Below, in pieces: positions 1 to 8,331 of a stretch of 64,000 nucleotides of DNA (position 1 is the stretch's first letter; each line of letters starts with the position of its first letter). This DNA is from Bacillus weihaiensis. GTDB lineage: Bacteria > Bacillota > Bacilli > Bacillales > Bacillaceae. The position numbers and the translations under genes are program-made. The stretch spans positions 2,764,501-2,828,500 of the forward strand of contig NZ_CP016020.1 in assembly GCF_001889165.1 (NCBI RefSeq), written 5' to 3'. The notes under the pieces were generated by a model. That model worked only from the letters and a program-made list of their open reading frames with translations, was not told the origin of the DNA and searched no databases.

Positions 1-720
1 ACACCTTTTGTGTTAGTTGTTCCCGCCTTATTTATTCATTTTATGCAATCAAGTGAAGATTACTATCAGCGCGCTGACATCTCAACGCTTATTCGTTTGT
101 TAAGAGTTGGTACATTTTTGTTATCCTTACTCACACCCGCTGCCTATATTGCAGTCACGACCTTTCATCAAGAAATGTTACCAACCACTTTATTAATTAG
201 TTTAACTGCTCAACGAGAAGGTGTACCCTTTCCGGCTTTTATTGAGGCTTTATTTATGGAAGTCACCTTTGAAATTTTACGTGAAGCAGGAATTCGAATG
301 CCAAGGGCTGTGGGGGCTGCGATATCAATAGTTGGTGCCTTAGTTTTAGGACAAGCTGCCGTTGAAGCTGGCTTGGTTTCAGCCACAATGGTCATTGTTG
401 TTTCACTAACAGCGATTTCAAGCTTTGTTACACCAAAATTCAATTTAGCTATATCCGTAAGAATGGTACGCTTTATTTTTATGGGCTTAGCCGCCAGCTT
501 TGGTTTGTTCGGAATTATTATTGGGCTACTTGTGTTGATCGCCCATTTATGTAGCTTAAGATCCTTTGGTGTTCCATACTTACTACCATTTGCACCATTT
601 GTATTAAAAGACCAAAAAGATGGAATAATCCGACTCTCTCTTTGGTCAATGACGACAAGACCAAAGCTTATTGGTGGACAAGATAACGTTCGAGAGAAAA
701 CAGCCAAACCATCACCTTGA
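1..720 (+). CDS. Spore germination protein, GerA-type A subunit (5' truncated by window edge)
   Basis: Reading frame is open from base 1, so the start lies outside the window; 239 codons of the C-terminal part remain. They encode several hydrophobic helices and motifs typical of the GerAA/GerBA/GerKA membrane domain, such as FHQEMLPTTLL, REAGIRMPRAVG, and VSLTAISSFVTP, ending in a charged tail. In the family, the A subunit sits in the inner spore membrane with B and C subunits as a nutrient-gated germinant receptor. The next gene, a Ger(x)C lipoprotein, follows after 27 bases, so this is the first visible gene of a gerA-C-D-B operon. Which nutrient it senses cannot be read from the sequence. 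Confidence 0.95.
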   Translation, partial: TPFVLVVPALFIHFMQSSEDYYQRADISTLIRLLRVGTFLLSLLTPAAYIAVTTFHQEMLPTTLLISLTAQREGVPFPAFIEALFMEVTFEILREAGIRMPRAVGAAISIVGALVLGQAAVEAGLVSATMVIVVSLTAISSFVTPKFNLAISVRMVRFIFMGLAASFGLFGIIIGLLVLIAHLCSLRSFGVPYLLPFAPFVLKDQKDGIIRLSLWSMTTRPKLIGGQDNVREKTAKPSP

Positions 721-747
721 TTTTTTTTGTACGGGAGGTCAATCGAA

Positions 748-1944
748 ATGCTCAAGAAGATCGTTTTTATCATGATGGTTTTCAGCCTTTTAACTGGTTG
801 TTGGAGCCGTAAAGAATTAACCGACCTTGCAATCGTTTCAGCAATAGGAATTGACAAAGTAGATGAGCAATATATCCTCACCGTGCAAGTAATTAATCCT
901 GGAGATATAGCAGGAAAAACACTTACCACCCGAGTTGCTGTTTCTACCTATAAAGTAACTGGCAAGTCAATCATTGAGGCAATTCGAAAACTCACTAAAA
1001 ACGCACCTAGAAAACTCTATTTTGCGCATCTTAGATTGTTAGTGATTGGAGAAAAATTAGCAAGAGAAGGAATTAGCAACTCATTAGAATTAATTTCAAG
1101 AGACCATGAATTTCGAACAGACTTTTATATTTTAGTTGCACAAGATCATACTTCATCTGCTATTTTAAATGTGCTTACACCAATTGAAAAGAATCCTGCT
1201 AACAAAGTATTTAATACAATAGAGGTATCATTGAAGAATTGGGCACCTACCGCTGGTGTTAAATTAGATGAGCTTATCAATAACCTAACAGCTACAGGGA
1301 CCAACCCTGTCTTAACAGGCATTGTTATTAAGGGAAATGAACATATTTCAGGAGACTTAGAAAATGTGGAAGAAATCCCCTCATCTGCAACACTTACCCT
1401 TGGGAATATATGTATATTTAAAAAGGATCGATTGATTGGATGGCTAGATCAAGAGGAAAGCAAAGGCTATAACTATATAAAAGACAATATCGAAAGTACT
1501 GTGGCTGTCGTTGATTGGAAAGGGGGTAAAATCTCAATTGAGATACTAAACTCCACAACTAAATACAATGTGATAATTACTAGTTCTGGAAAACCTAAAA
1601 TAATTATTGATGTACAACCAGAGGCTCAAATAGCCGAGGTGCAAGGTGATATAGATTTAACAAAGGAGGAAGAGATTCTGGAGGTGGAAAAACTCGTTAA
1701 CGCCAGAGGAAATATGGTAGTAACTATGGCCATTCAACGAGCACAAGAATATAAAAGCGATATTTTTGGGCTTGGAGAACTTATCCACCGAAAACATCCA
1801 AAGCTTTGGAAAACCTTAGAGAAAACTTGGCACGATGAAGAATTTACAGATTTAGACTATGAGGTAAACTTTCATACAACAATTCGCCGCGTTGGTACAA
1901 CAAATGATTCTTTCTTAAATGAGATGGAGGATACGAACAAATGA
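748..1944 (+). CDS. Germinant receptor C subunit, Ger(x)C lipoprotein
   Basis: 398 residues. The N-terminus is a lipoprotein signal peptide ending in the lipobox LLTGC, followed by WSRKELTDLAIVSAIGID, the hallmark start of Ger(x)C proteins. The protein is expected to be lipid-anchored on the outer face of the inner spore membrane. I chose the ATG at 748 because GGGAGG lies 10 bases upstream; a TTG at 727 in frame would add seven residues ahead of the signal peptide. The stop overlaps the next start as ATGA, showing tight translational coupling within the operon. Confidence 0.95.
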   Translation: MLKKIVFIMMVFSLLTGCWSRKELTDLAIVSAIGIDKVDEQYILTVQVINPGDIAGKTLTTRVAVSTYKVTGKSIIEAIRKLTKNAPRKLYFAHLRLLVIGEKLAREGISNSLELISRDHEFRTDFYILVAQDHTSSAILNVLTPIEKNPANKVFNTIEVSLKNWAPTAGVKLDELINNLTATGTNPVLTGIVIKGNEHISGDLENVEEIPSSATLTLGNICIFKKDRLIGWLDQEESKGYNYIKDNIESTVAVVDWKGGKISIEILNSTTKYNVIITSSGKPKIIIDVQPEAQIAEVQGDIDLTKEEEILEVEKLVNARGNMVVTMAIQRAQEYKSDIFGLGELIHRKHPKLWKTLEKTWHDEEFTDLDYEVNFHTTIRRVGTTNDSFLNEMEDTNK

Positions 1945-2189
1945 TTGTGAAGTCACTGATTTATCTATTCTTCATCTCCATAATGGGACTTATAGATGGG
2001 CGAAAATTAGTAAAAGAAAAAAAGAAGAAAGACCTTTTTATACATGTAAGTATAATCGGCGTTTCATCTATTCTTTATATCTTATATGTACTTGAGATTA
2101 GAATCCCTAATCCATTAGAGGCGATACAGGTGATATTTGAGCCGGTTGGGTTATTCATTGATCGTATTCTCGGTGGTGAGACATCTTGA
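1941..2189 (+). CDS. Small two-helix membrane protein of the ger operon (D-subunit-like)
   Basis: 82 residues with a hydrophobic N-terminal helix, a lysine-rich turn (VKEKKKKD) and a second hydrophobic helix. It overlaps the C-subunit gene by ATGA and the B-subunit gene by TTGA, so all are translated together. Small two-transmembrane 'D' proteins occur beside some ger operons of Bacillus and Clostridium and have been reported to modulate receptor activity. Assignment here rests on size, topology and position; no sequence motif was recognised. Confidence 0.75.
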   Translation: MIVKSLIYLFFISIMGLIDGRKLVKEKKKKDLFIHVSIIGVSSILYILYVLEIRIPNPLEAIQVIFEPVGLFIDRILGGETS

Positions 2190-3286
2190 AAAAAGAAAAA
2201 GTATCAGCATCTCAGTTTACTATTTTAGTCATTTTATTTGTTTTAGGAAGTTCAATATTATACTTACCTGCACTTGTTACTTCGGTTGCTGATCAGGATG
2301 CTATATTTTCAGCCATCATCGCCTCCATATGTGGCGGATTACTTGCTTTTTTTTACGCGAAATTTGGAACACTTTTTCCAACTAAAAGTTACATTGAGGT
2401 GATAAAAGCAACAGTAGGAGTAAAAATAGGGTTTCCATTCATTTTTATTACGTTTAGCTATTTTGTTTTCCTATGTGCTGTTTTACTTTGGGATATAGGT
2501 GATTTCATGGTTACTCAAATTTTACCTGGTACTCCTATTCAATCAATTTATATTTTATTTCTTGCAGTCGTTGTGTATGTAACAAGATTAGGCATTGAAA
2601 CAATTGCTAGAACAGGGGAAATTTTTCTCCCTTGGATCTCCCTTTTATTCGGTGCACTCATTCTTTTATTACTACCTGAGATAGATTGGACAAATATTGA
2701 ACCTCTTTTTGAGAATGGTCTTAAACCAGTTCTTTATGGGTCCTATCATATGATTGGATTTCCATTTATTGAAATGTTTATTTTGTTAATGTTTACACCT
2801 TATATAAAGAATTCACAGCATTTACCTAAAGCATTTGTAATCGGTTTAGTTATCGGTTCTATAGTCTTAACGACCCTTATTGCCTATTGTGTCCTTATAT
2901 TAGGTTCTGGTATTACAACTAGGCAAGAATATCCGATTTATGTATTAGGGAAAAAAGTGAGCATCGGGAATTTTCTTGAACGATTAGAAATTATCGTAGC
3001 AATCATGTGGATTATTAGTATTTTCTTTAAACTTACTTTAACCTTTTATGGTTTGTGCCTTGGAATGGCTCAGTTTTTAAACCTACAGGAATACAAAACA
3101 ATATCGTTCCCTCTGGCTATATTTATCTATGTTGCTACCTTAATTTTTTTCCCTAGCTCTATCTATTTAAAGGAATATTCCCAATATGCAAGTACACCTT
3201 TCATCATTACGGTAGGATTTATCTTACCAGGGATTATTTATGGAATAGCTAAATGGAAAAAAAGAAGAAGAGTAGTACATGATTGA
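2186..3286 (+). CDS. Germinant receptor B subunit, spore permease family
   Basis: 366 residues of mostly membrane helices (about ten), starting KKEKVSASQFTILVILFVLGSSILYLP, the usual opening of GerAB/GerBB/YndE proteins (amino acid-polyamine-organocation superfamily). B subunits form the ligand-binding transmembrane part of the receptor. Start is TTG at 2186, overlapping the stop of the upstream small gene; GGTGGTGAG lies just upstream as a ribosome site. It is the last gene of the operon; the next 400 bases are a repeat element with inverted ends that may also terminate transcription. Confidence 0.95.
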   Translation: MKKEKVSASQFTILVILFVLGSSILYLPALVTSVADQDAIFSAIIASICGGLLAFFYAKFGTLFPTKSYIEVIKATVGVKIGFPFIFITFSYFVFLCAVLLWDIGDFMVTQILPGTPIQSIYILFLAVVVYVTRLGIETIARTGEIFLPWISLLFGALILLLLPEIDWTNIEPLFENGLKPVLYGSYHMIGFPFIEMFILLMFTPYIKNSQHLPKAFVIGLVIGSIVLTTLIAYCVLILGSGITTRQEYPIYVLGKKVSIGNFLERLEIIVAIMWIISIFFKLTLTFYGLCLGMAQFLNLQEYKTISFPLAIFIYVATLIFFPSSIYLKEYSQYASTPFIITVGFILPGIIYGIAKWKKRRRVVHD

Positions 3287-3321
3287 TCATGACAAAGCTA
3301 CACTCATAATTTTGTATTAAT

Positions 3322-3718
3322 AAGAAGAGGCTGGGACATAAATGGTTTTAGTTAATGAGTAACCCGAACAATCAGGTGATTTTTCAATGAAAATCTCCCC
3401 TATCGTCCGGGTTTTATTCTTTGTCACTACTTGTATTGTTTATGGATCCGATTGTTAATCGCTAGTGTAATGGAGCGAAAAGACACTTGACTCCGTGGCG
3501 GGAGGTAGAGAGGGTGAGACCCCACAGGCGTAGCCGCGAGGAGGCTGAAGCCTCCTCGCTAGGAAAAGCAGTTCATTTTCCCCGCTGAAAGCAAGTGGAT
3601 GCAGCGGAATGGAACATACTTGTTCTTCCACCACAACATATTAATAAGGATCAACGTGCGAAACGATAATCGTTCGCCTTTTAAAAAATGATTGAGTCTT
3701 AACCCAACCTCTTTCTTA
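3322..3718. repeat. Bacillaceae-type intergenic repeat with inverted ends
   Basis: The segment starts AAGAAGAGGCTGGGACATAA and ends with an imperfect inverted copy (CTTAACCCAACCTCTTTCTT). Inside, at 3490-3570, is a GC-rich core (GGTGAGACCCCACAGGCG, then GAGGAGGCTGAAGCCTCCTC, itself a strong hairpin) that closely resembles the element at 61198-61325. No reading frame here looks coding. Repeats of this kind are scattered through Bacillus-related genomes; no function is assigned here. Confidence 0.75.
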
Positions 3719-3721
3719 CTA

Positions 3722-4765
3722 CTAGCACATGTCTGATAAAACATAGTGATAAAGCAATTGTGCCGTATGCTCTAATGAAGAACGATGTGTACGTTCAAAG
3801 GCATGTGAAGCATCAATTCCAGGACCAATTAGACCATGTACAAGATCATGCCCAGAGCGAATGGCTGCTGATGCATCTGATCCATAATAAGGATAAATAT
3901 CGACTTTGTATTTAATATGATTTACTTTTGCAAGTTCAACTAATTTTTTTCTTAGTCCATAATGATAAGGACCACTAGAATCCTTTGCACAAATTGACAC
4001 GGTAAATTCATCTGTTGCTTGTCCATCTCCAATAGCTCCCATGTCAACGGCTAAATACTCAACCGTTTGTTCTGGAATGTTGGAATTCCCACCATATCCA
4101 ATCTCTTCATTATTAGAGATTAGAAAATGCGTTGTGTAGGGAAGCTCAATCTTTTCTTGTGTAATTGTTTTTATAAGATCGAGCAGGAGTGCCACACTCG
4201 CTTTGTCATCAAGATGTCTAGATTTAATAAATCCACTTGGGGTGATTTCAGCCCGTGGCTGAAAGGAAATAAAGTCCCCAACCTCAATTCCAAGCTTTCG
4301 TACATCTTCTTCATTATGTACAACTTCATCTATTCGAACTTCCATATGTTTTTGATTACGCTCGAGCTTTCCAGCTTCTTTATATACGTGTACAGAGGTT
4401 TCATGCATTAATATGGTTCCTGTATATGTTTTCCCTTCTGATGTTTCAATTTGACAATATTCGCCTTCAATTGAGTTAAATTGAAAACCTCCAATTAAAT
4501 CAATCATTAATCTTCCACTTGGTTTAATTTCCTTTACAATAGCCCCTAACGTATCAACATGGGCAGTAAGCATTCGATGTTGCTCTTGATTTGCACCTGG
4601 AATCGTAACTATTAAACCACCTTTCTTGTTACGTCTCATATTTACCTGAGTAGGCTTTAAATATGTTTCCACATAAGAAATAATTGTTTGTGTGTTACCT
4701 GAAGGACTTGGAATTTCAACTAGCTCTTTTATTAACTGCATGGTTTGATCAATTGTAGGTTTCAT
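3722..4765 (-). CDS. yhfE: M42 family aminopeptidase, YhfE-like
   Basis: 347 residues, the usual length for M42 metallo-aminopeptidases (glutamyl aminopeptidase/cellulase M group). Metal-site motifs are visible in order: TAHVDT, SRHLDDKASVAL, ISNNEEIGYGG, AVDMGA and a C-terminal SHAFERTH. A PDZ-like insertion lies between the first His and the Asp, as in the family. These enzymes are cytosolic oligomeric peptidases that trim short peptides using two divalent metals. The start ATG has GGAG about ten bases upstream. The gene is transcribed alone. The YhfE name is by resemblance; PepA/YsdC are paralogues it could also match. Confidence 0.9.
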   Translation of the reverse strand: MKPTIDQTMQLIKELVEIPSPSGNTQTIISYVETYLKPTQVNMRRNKKGGLIVTIPGANQEQHRMLTAHVDTLGAIVKEIKPSGRLMIDLIGGFQFNSIEGEYCQIETSEGKTYTGTILMHETSVHVYKEAGKLERNQKHMEVRIDEVVHNEEDVRKLGIEVGDFISFQPRAEITPSGFIKSRHLDDKASVALLLDLIKTITQEKIELPYTTHFLISNNEEIGYGGNSNIPEQTVEYLAVDMGAIGDGQATDEFTVSICAKDSSGPYHYGLRKKLVELAKVNHIKYKVDIYPYYGSDASAAIRSGHDLVHGLIGPGIDASHAFERTHRSSLEHTAQLLYHYVLSDMC

Positions 4766-4849
4766 GCTGGTCTCCTTTATTTATCGAATGTCTTCTTTAT
4801 TTTAGCGTATGTAATAAAAAATAAAAACGAACATATTGAGTGACGTTAC

Positions 4850-4970
4850 AGTCATTCACTTTCCGCGGGCAGTACTGGACGTTACTCATAAGCTGTCTGT
4901 AGGAGTCTTTGACACGCTTCTCACGTATTGGTTTTAAACCCTCACTTCCACTCCAATCAACAAAGTGCAA
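4850..4970 (-). repeat. Degenerate copy of the GC-rich Bacillaceae repeat
   Basis: In the gap 4766-5148, the plus strand reads CATTCACTTTCCGCGGGC, then GTAGGAGTCTTTGACACGC and ends CACTTCCACTCCAATCAAC. This layout (GCGGGC, AGGAGTC, terminal CAATCAAC) matches the reverse orientation of the elements at 3322 and 61198, but with many changes. No gene is visible in the rest of the gap. Confidence 0.55.
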
Positions 4971-5148
4971 TAATGAACATGAATCATTAACATATAATTT
5001 TATATGAGAGCAAGTGCCACAGTTCTCCTCAATAATAGGCTGTGTTTTGGCATCATAGTATATACCTTATTAAGAATAACATAAGGTGACACGACTCTAA
5101 AAAAAGACACTTTAACCGAGTACGGCTTATTATTTAATCTATAATTAG

Positions 5149-5355
5149 TTACCCACCAAAGAAAAAGTCAAAAATGTTTGAAGCATTTGATGCCTTTTTG
5201 TTGTAAAACTCCGAGTAGCCACAATTTTGACAATAGACTACAACGAACTGATTATTTTGAACGTCCAACATTTTCGAAAGGCCCGTCCCCGTCATGGCGA
5301 CTTCCTTTTTCCCTGCATTCTGACTACCACATTTTATACAGCCTTTTCCACTCAT
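5149..5355 (-). CDS. Small zinc-ribbon protein (predicted nucleic-acid binding)
   Basis: 68 residues with two Cys pairs, CIKCG near residue 6 and YCQNCGYSEFY near residue 42, the spacing of a zinc ribbon. The segment between them (GTGLSKMLDVQNNQFVVVYC) matches the small Zn-ribbon family annotated as predicted nucleic-acid-binding proteins in Bacillus. Start ATG has AAGGAAGG ten bases upstream. The glycine/phenylalanine-rich end (FDFFFGG) is typical. Function is unknown; it is transcribed alone. Confidence 0.8.
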   Translation of the reverse strand: MSGKGCIKCGSQNAGKKEVAMTGTGLSKMLDVQNNQFVVVYCQNCGYSEFYNKKASNASNIFDFFFGG

Positions 5356-5413
5356 TTTTTACGCCCCTTCCTTACAACTTATCTTTAATACGATTAAAAA
5401 GACTAAAAAGTTT

Positions 5414-5480
5414 CATATGGTTGACCTTCGTGGAAAAAGAAGATGATTTGACAATACACATAGCGTTTTACAACCATATG
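5414..5480. repeat. Perfect 10-bp inverted repeat between divergent genes
   Basis: CATATGGTTG at 5414-5423 is repeated inverted as CAACCATATG at 5471-5480. It lies between the divergent zinc-ribbon gene and the small membrane-protein gene. It could be a pair of regulator half-sites or chance; a TTGACA hexamer at 5448-5453 falls between the arms, but no good -10 box is properly spaced from it. Confidence 0.35.
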
Positions 5481-5525
5481 TGATATATTGGAAAATAATT
5501 CAGACTAATTTGGAGGTTGTCTCAG

Positions 5526-5828
5526 TTGAATTTGCCTGTTATAGGAGCTTTGTTGCTTTTATGCTCATTTCTCATTGCTATTAATCATGAGAAGTTTTCT
5601 TTCCTAGTAAAACCATTTGGATTTGGACAGAGCACAAAATTGGCCGTTTTTTACTATGGTTTAATTGGCGCAATGTTATTCACTTCCGAATTTTTCAAAG
5701 CAGCTTTTGTGAGTCAGATTCTTCTTCCTAGTTTTGTACTCGTCGTTTCTCTCCTTACCATCTTTCTTGTCTCCAAAAAGAAACGTGATACATCATTCCA
5801 TTACTATGTAAAAAACACCCTAAAGTAG
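5526..5828 (+). CDS. Hypothetical three-helix membrane protein
   Basis: 100 residues. Three hydrophobic segments are visible (about residues 3-20, 36-55 and 62-80), followed by a basic tail (SKKKRD). TTG at 5526 is preferred because TGGAGG ends nine bases before it; a TTG nine bases earlier is too close to that site. I do not recognise the family. The stop codon lies inside the stem of a strong terminator, a compact arrangement supporting a real gene. Confidence 0.65.
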   Translation: MNLPVIGALLLLCSFLIAINHEKFSFLVKPFGFGQSTKLAVFYYGLIGAMLFTSEFFKAAFVSQILLPSFVLVVSLLTIFLVSKKKRDTSFHYYVKNTLK

Positions 5829-5843
5829 ACTTTAGGGTGTTTT
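5812..5843. terminator. Bidirectional terminator
   Basis: Near-perfect stem AAAACACCCTAAAG / CTTTAGGGTGTTTT with a very short loop, T-rich on both sides. It ends the small membrane gene on plus and the YjcZ-type gene on minus. Confidence 0.9.
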
Positions 5844-5855
5844 GATTTAGGTTAG

Positions 5856-6014
5856 TTATCCTAAATAAGCAGCTCCAACGATAATTAAAAGAATGAACAA
5901 TACAACAATTAACGCGAATCCTTTACCTGCACCATAGCCTCCGCCATAGCCACCACCGTAACCATATCCTCCACATTGACCACCGTAACCATATCCACCG
6001 TATCCGTAACCCAT
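5856..6014 (-). CDS. YjcZ-family small Gly/Tyr-rich sporulation-type protein
   Basis: 52 residues. The first half is almost only Gly and Tyr ([12 protein letters not shown]...), the second half is one hydrophobic helix ([20 protein letters not shown]). This is the layout of YjcZ/SscA-like small proteins of Bacillus, several of which are made in the sporulating cell. Start ATG at 6014 follows AAGGAGG at the right distance. A longer frame exists but its extra residues run through the ribosome site. The shorter paralogue at 6060-6164 precedes it on the same strand. Confidence 0.9.
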   Translation of the reverse strand: MGYGYGGYGYGGQCGGYGYGGGYGGGYGAGKGFALIVVLFILLIIVGAAYLG

Positions 6015-6059
6015 TAGAAATTCCTCCTTCAATATTTTAATCCACACTATTTAGTGAGT

Positions 6060-6164
6060 TTAGTAACCAACGAAAGCAGAACCTACAATAATTAGTAGGA
6101 TGAATAAAACAACGATTAACGCAAAGCCACCACCGTAGCCATACCCTGGAGTTGCACCACTCAT
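6060..6164 (-). CDS. YjcZ-family small protein, second copy
   Basis: 34 residues: a short N-terminus ([13 protein letters not shown]) followed by [21 protein letters not shown], nearly identical to the helix of the next gene. Start ATG at 6164 is preceded by AAAGGGAGGTGTT. The pair is a tandem duplication in which the Gly/Tyr part changed length while the membrane helix stayed constant. Likely made during sporulation by analogy with the family; no promoter was identified with confidence. Confidence 0.9.
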   Translation of the reverse strand: MSGATPGYGYGGGFALIVVLFILLIIVGSAFVGY

Positions 6165-6256
6165 CAAACAACACCTCCCTTTCGTTGTACTAACACAATA
6201 TGAAACTAGGGACTTGTCCGTATAGGCGAATGTACAGAAGAGGGAAAATTTTTTTT

Positions 6257-6282
6257 GGTGCCTTTCTTGGTACCTGTCACCA
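6257..6282. repeat. Degenerate GGTGCCT...GTCACC repeat
   Basis: GGTGCCTTTCTTGGTACC followed by TGTCACC, related to the GGTGCC/GGCACC hairpins at 23768 and 36019. It lies upstream of the copper gene pair. Confidence 0.4.
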
Positions 6283-6408
6283 CCGGGTTTTTGTTGAATA
6301 ATTTTCGTTCAATATTTTGTAAGATTCGGTTTGCTTTATTCTGATTGGAATGATGGTACAATGAAGGGGGTTATAGTGAAAAGATTATTGGATAAAGGAT
6401 GAGTATAT

Positions 6409-7023
6409 ATGAAAAAGCTTTTTGTAATGCTGTGTATGATTTGCTTGGCTCCTTTTGTTGCCCATGCACATACAACCATTTCAAGCTCAACTCCGGGAAC
6501 TGATGAAGTGGTGACTACTCCACTTGCAGAGTATGTAGTTGAGTTTGCAGCTGAAATTGAAAAACAAAGCACGATGAGTATTGAAAGCAATTCAGGTGAA
6601 ATTAAATTTGAAAACATTGTTGTTGAAGATAAGAAAATTCTTGGTCAACTAAATACCCCATTAGAAAATGGAGAGTATACACTTGTTTGGAAAATTGCTG
6701 CAAAGGATGGGCATATCATAACAGGAGATATCCCATTTACTGTTAGTCTACCTAAAGAGGTGGAAGAAGAAGCACCTGATTCAGCCTCAGAAGAAAACGC
6801 AGAGCTTGACACAGAGCAAGACGAAGTTCAAACAGATGAATCAGAAACAACAAACGAAGAAGAAGCACAAACTGAGCAACCTGATTTAAACAATGAATCT
6901 AATGAAACAGAAATAGAAAATGAAACGACTCAAGAAAATGGCAATACATCCATCTTAATCATCATTTTCCTCATTTTACTTTTAGGTGCAGGAATGATTT
7001 TTCTATTTCGTAAAAAGAGGTAA
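6409..7023 (+). CDS. CopC-domain copper-binding protein, membrane anchored
   Basis: 204 residues: signal peptide ending AHA, then a CopC domain (about residues 20-120), an acidic Glu/Asp/Thr-rich spacer (about 120-180), and a C-terminal helix with a basic end (FRKKR). After signal cleavage the mature protein would begin with His (HTTISSSTPG), and KDGHIITG supplies the Asp-x-His pair; these residues bind Cu(II) in CopC proteins. The next gene, three bases on, is CopD-like, so together they resemble a split YcnJ. A role in copper handling at the cell surface is inferred. Confidence 0.9.
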   Translation: MKKLFVMLCMICLAPFVAHAHTTISSSTPGTDEVVTTPLAEYVVEFAAEIEKQSTMSIESNSGEIKFENIVVEDKKILGQLNTPLENGEYTLVWKIAAKDGHIITGDIPFTVSLPKEVEEEAPDSASEENAELDTEQDEVQTDESETTNEEEAQTEQPDLNNESNETEIENETTQENGNTSILIIIFLILLLGAGMIFLFRKKR

Positions 7024-7026
7024 ACA

Positions 7027-8109
7027 ATGGATCCATTCATTCCACTTAGTCAATATGTCTCATACATGCTTTACGCTTATTTAGTTGGATATGTTGTCTT
7101 ACAATTTGTTCCTCAAACGAACAAGCCAAGCATAAATGTTTCAAAAAGAAGTCTTTTGTTATCTATTTTGGCGATCATTATTCTCACGTTTTTACCGGTC
7201 ATCCAAGTTATTACGTTCTTTGCTACAGATGGAGTTTTCAGCTTAACTGCCTATTCCATCTTGACGGAATTTCAAATTGGTATTGCATGGCTATATGGTA
7301 GTTTTTTTGCCATTTTACTTTGGATGACTATCTATGTCAACGGATCAAAATATGTACAAGCCACCTTCTTACTAATCATGATTTTAGCAGTTGGCTATTC
7401 AAGCCATGCCTCCTCACTCAACTTGTGGTCGGGCTTATTCTCTCACTCGATCCACTTTTTAGTTGTTACGATATGGGTCGGAGTTCTTCTCCATGTTGTT
7501 TGGATTGGGAAAGAAACAACGAATTGGTACGGATTTTTAAAATGGTTTACCCCATTAAGTATATGTTTAGTCATCATCACAATCGTAACAGGTGTACTGC
7601 TCATGTTATTTGTCATGGAACCAGCAGATTATTTTGATAGCTGGGTCTTAACCTATGGACAGGTATTGTTACTAAAACATATAAGTATCGTCCCGATTTT
7701 GGCCTTTGCTTTTATTAATGGATTTTTAGTAAAGAAAACAAAGCTTTCTAGTGACTTTAATCCACTTAAATGGGTTCAAGCTGAAACAGTGATTCTCATG
7801 ATTGTCTTTTTCATTACCGGTATATTAGGAACACTTCCTCCACCACATCAAGTGAACACAACACTTTTACAAGAAGGACCCGCTTTTTGGATTGAAGGAC
7901 TTATTGGACAGAAGATTGAAGCACCCTTCCATGTTCAACTAGTTGCTAGCTTTGAAGGAATCTTATTGTTCATAATTGGTATTCTTTTTCTATCAATGAT
8001 CATCATGAGCTTTTATAAAAAAGCCAACCCTTATCTTGCACTTGGATTTGGATTAGCCTTTATCCTTGCAACCTATATTGGATTAATGTTTTCAATTGGT
8101 ATTCAATAA
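7027..8109 (+). CDS. CopD-family copper-related membrane protein
   Basis: 360 residues, about nine membrane helices, with the CopD-like features GYSSHASS, SHSIHFLVVTIWVG and LLLKHISIVP with conserved His in or near helices. CopD proteins are proposed to move copper across the membrane for uptake in partnership with CopC. The start lies just after the CopC stop, so the two are co-transcribed. In B. subtilis these domains are fused in YcnJ; here they are separate proteins. A strong terminator follows. Confidence 0.85.
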   Translation: MDPFIPLSQYVSYMLYAYLVGYVVLQFVPQTNKPSINVSKRSLLLSILAIIILTFLPVIQVITFFATDGVFSLTAYSILTEFQIGIAWLYGSFFAILLWMTIYVNGSKYVQATFLLIMILAVGYSSHASSLNLWSGLFSHSIHFLVVTIWVGVLLHVVWIGKETTNWYGFLKWFTPLSICLVIITIVTGVLLMLFVMEPADYFDSWVLTYGQVLLLKHISIVPILAFAFINGFLVKKTKLSSDFNPLKWVQAETVILMIVFFITGILGTLPPPHQVNTTLLQEGPAFWIEGLIGQKIEAPFHVQLVASFEGILLFIIGILFLSMIIMSFYKKANPYLALGFGLAFILATYIGLMFSIGIQ

Positions 8110-8111
8110 CA

Positions 8112-8149
8112 AAAAAATGAGAAACAGATGATCTGTCTCTCATTTTTTA
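8112..8149 (+). terminator. Terminator after CopD
   Basis: Stem AAAAAATGAG / CTCATTTTTT with inner ACAGAT/ATCTGT and a T-run after it, directly behind the stop codon. Confidence 0.9.
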
Positions 8150-8331
8150 TTTTATCATTCTAATTTTCTAATCTGAATCAAATTCATACATGCTTATGTT
8201 AAATAAACACAGATTGACAGAATTTAGATACCTCTTACTTTTGGCTCTATCGAGTGTCCGGTCTGGTTGAATTCCACTCCACTTGCTTGCTTTTTTATTT
8301 CGACATTTGGGGTAGGTCCTCTGTTTATGCG

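Noticed and set aside
210-929. 239-codon open frame on minus
   Set aside because: Antisense to gerA/gerC; composition matches a shadow of membrane-protein codons and no ribosome site.
3559-3744. 61-codon frame in the repeat
   Set aside because: Lies inside the repeat element and overlaps the peptidase end; no protein-like composition.
5178-5483. 101-codon frame on plus
   Set aside because: Antisense to the zinc-ribbon gene, whose ribosome site and Cys motifs are convincing.
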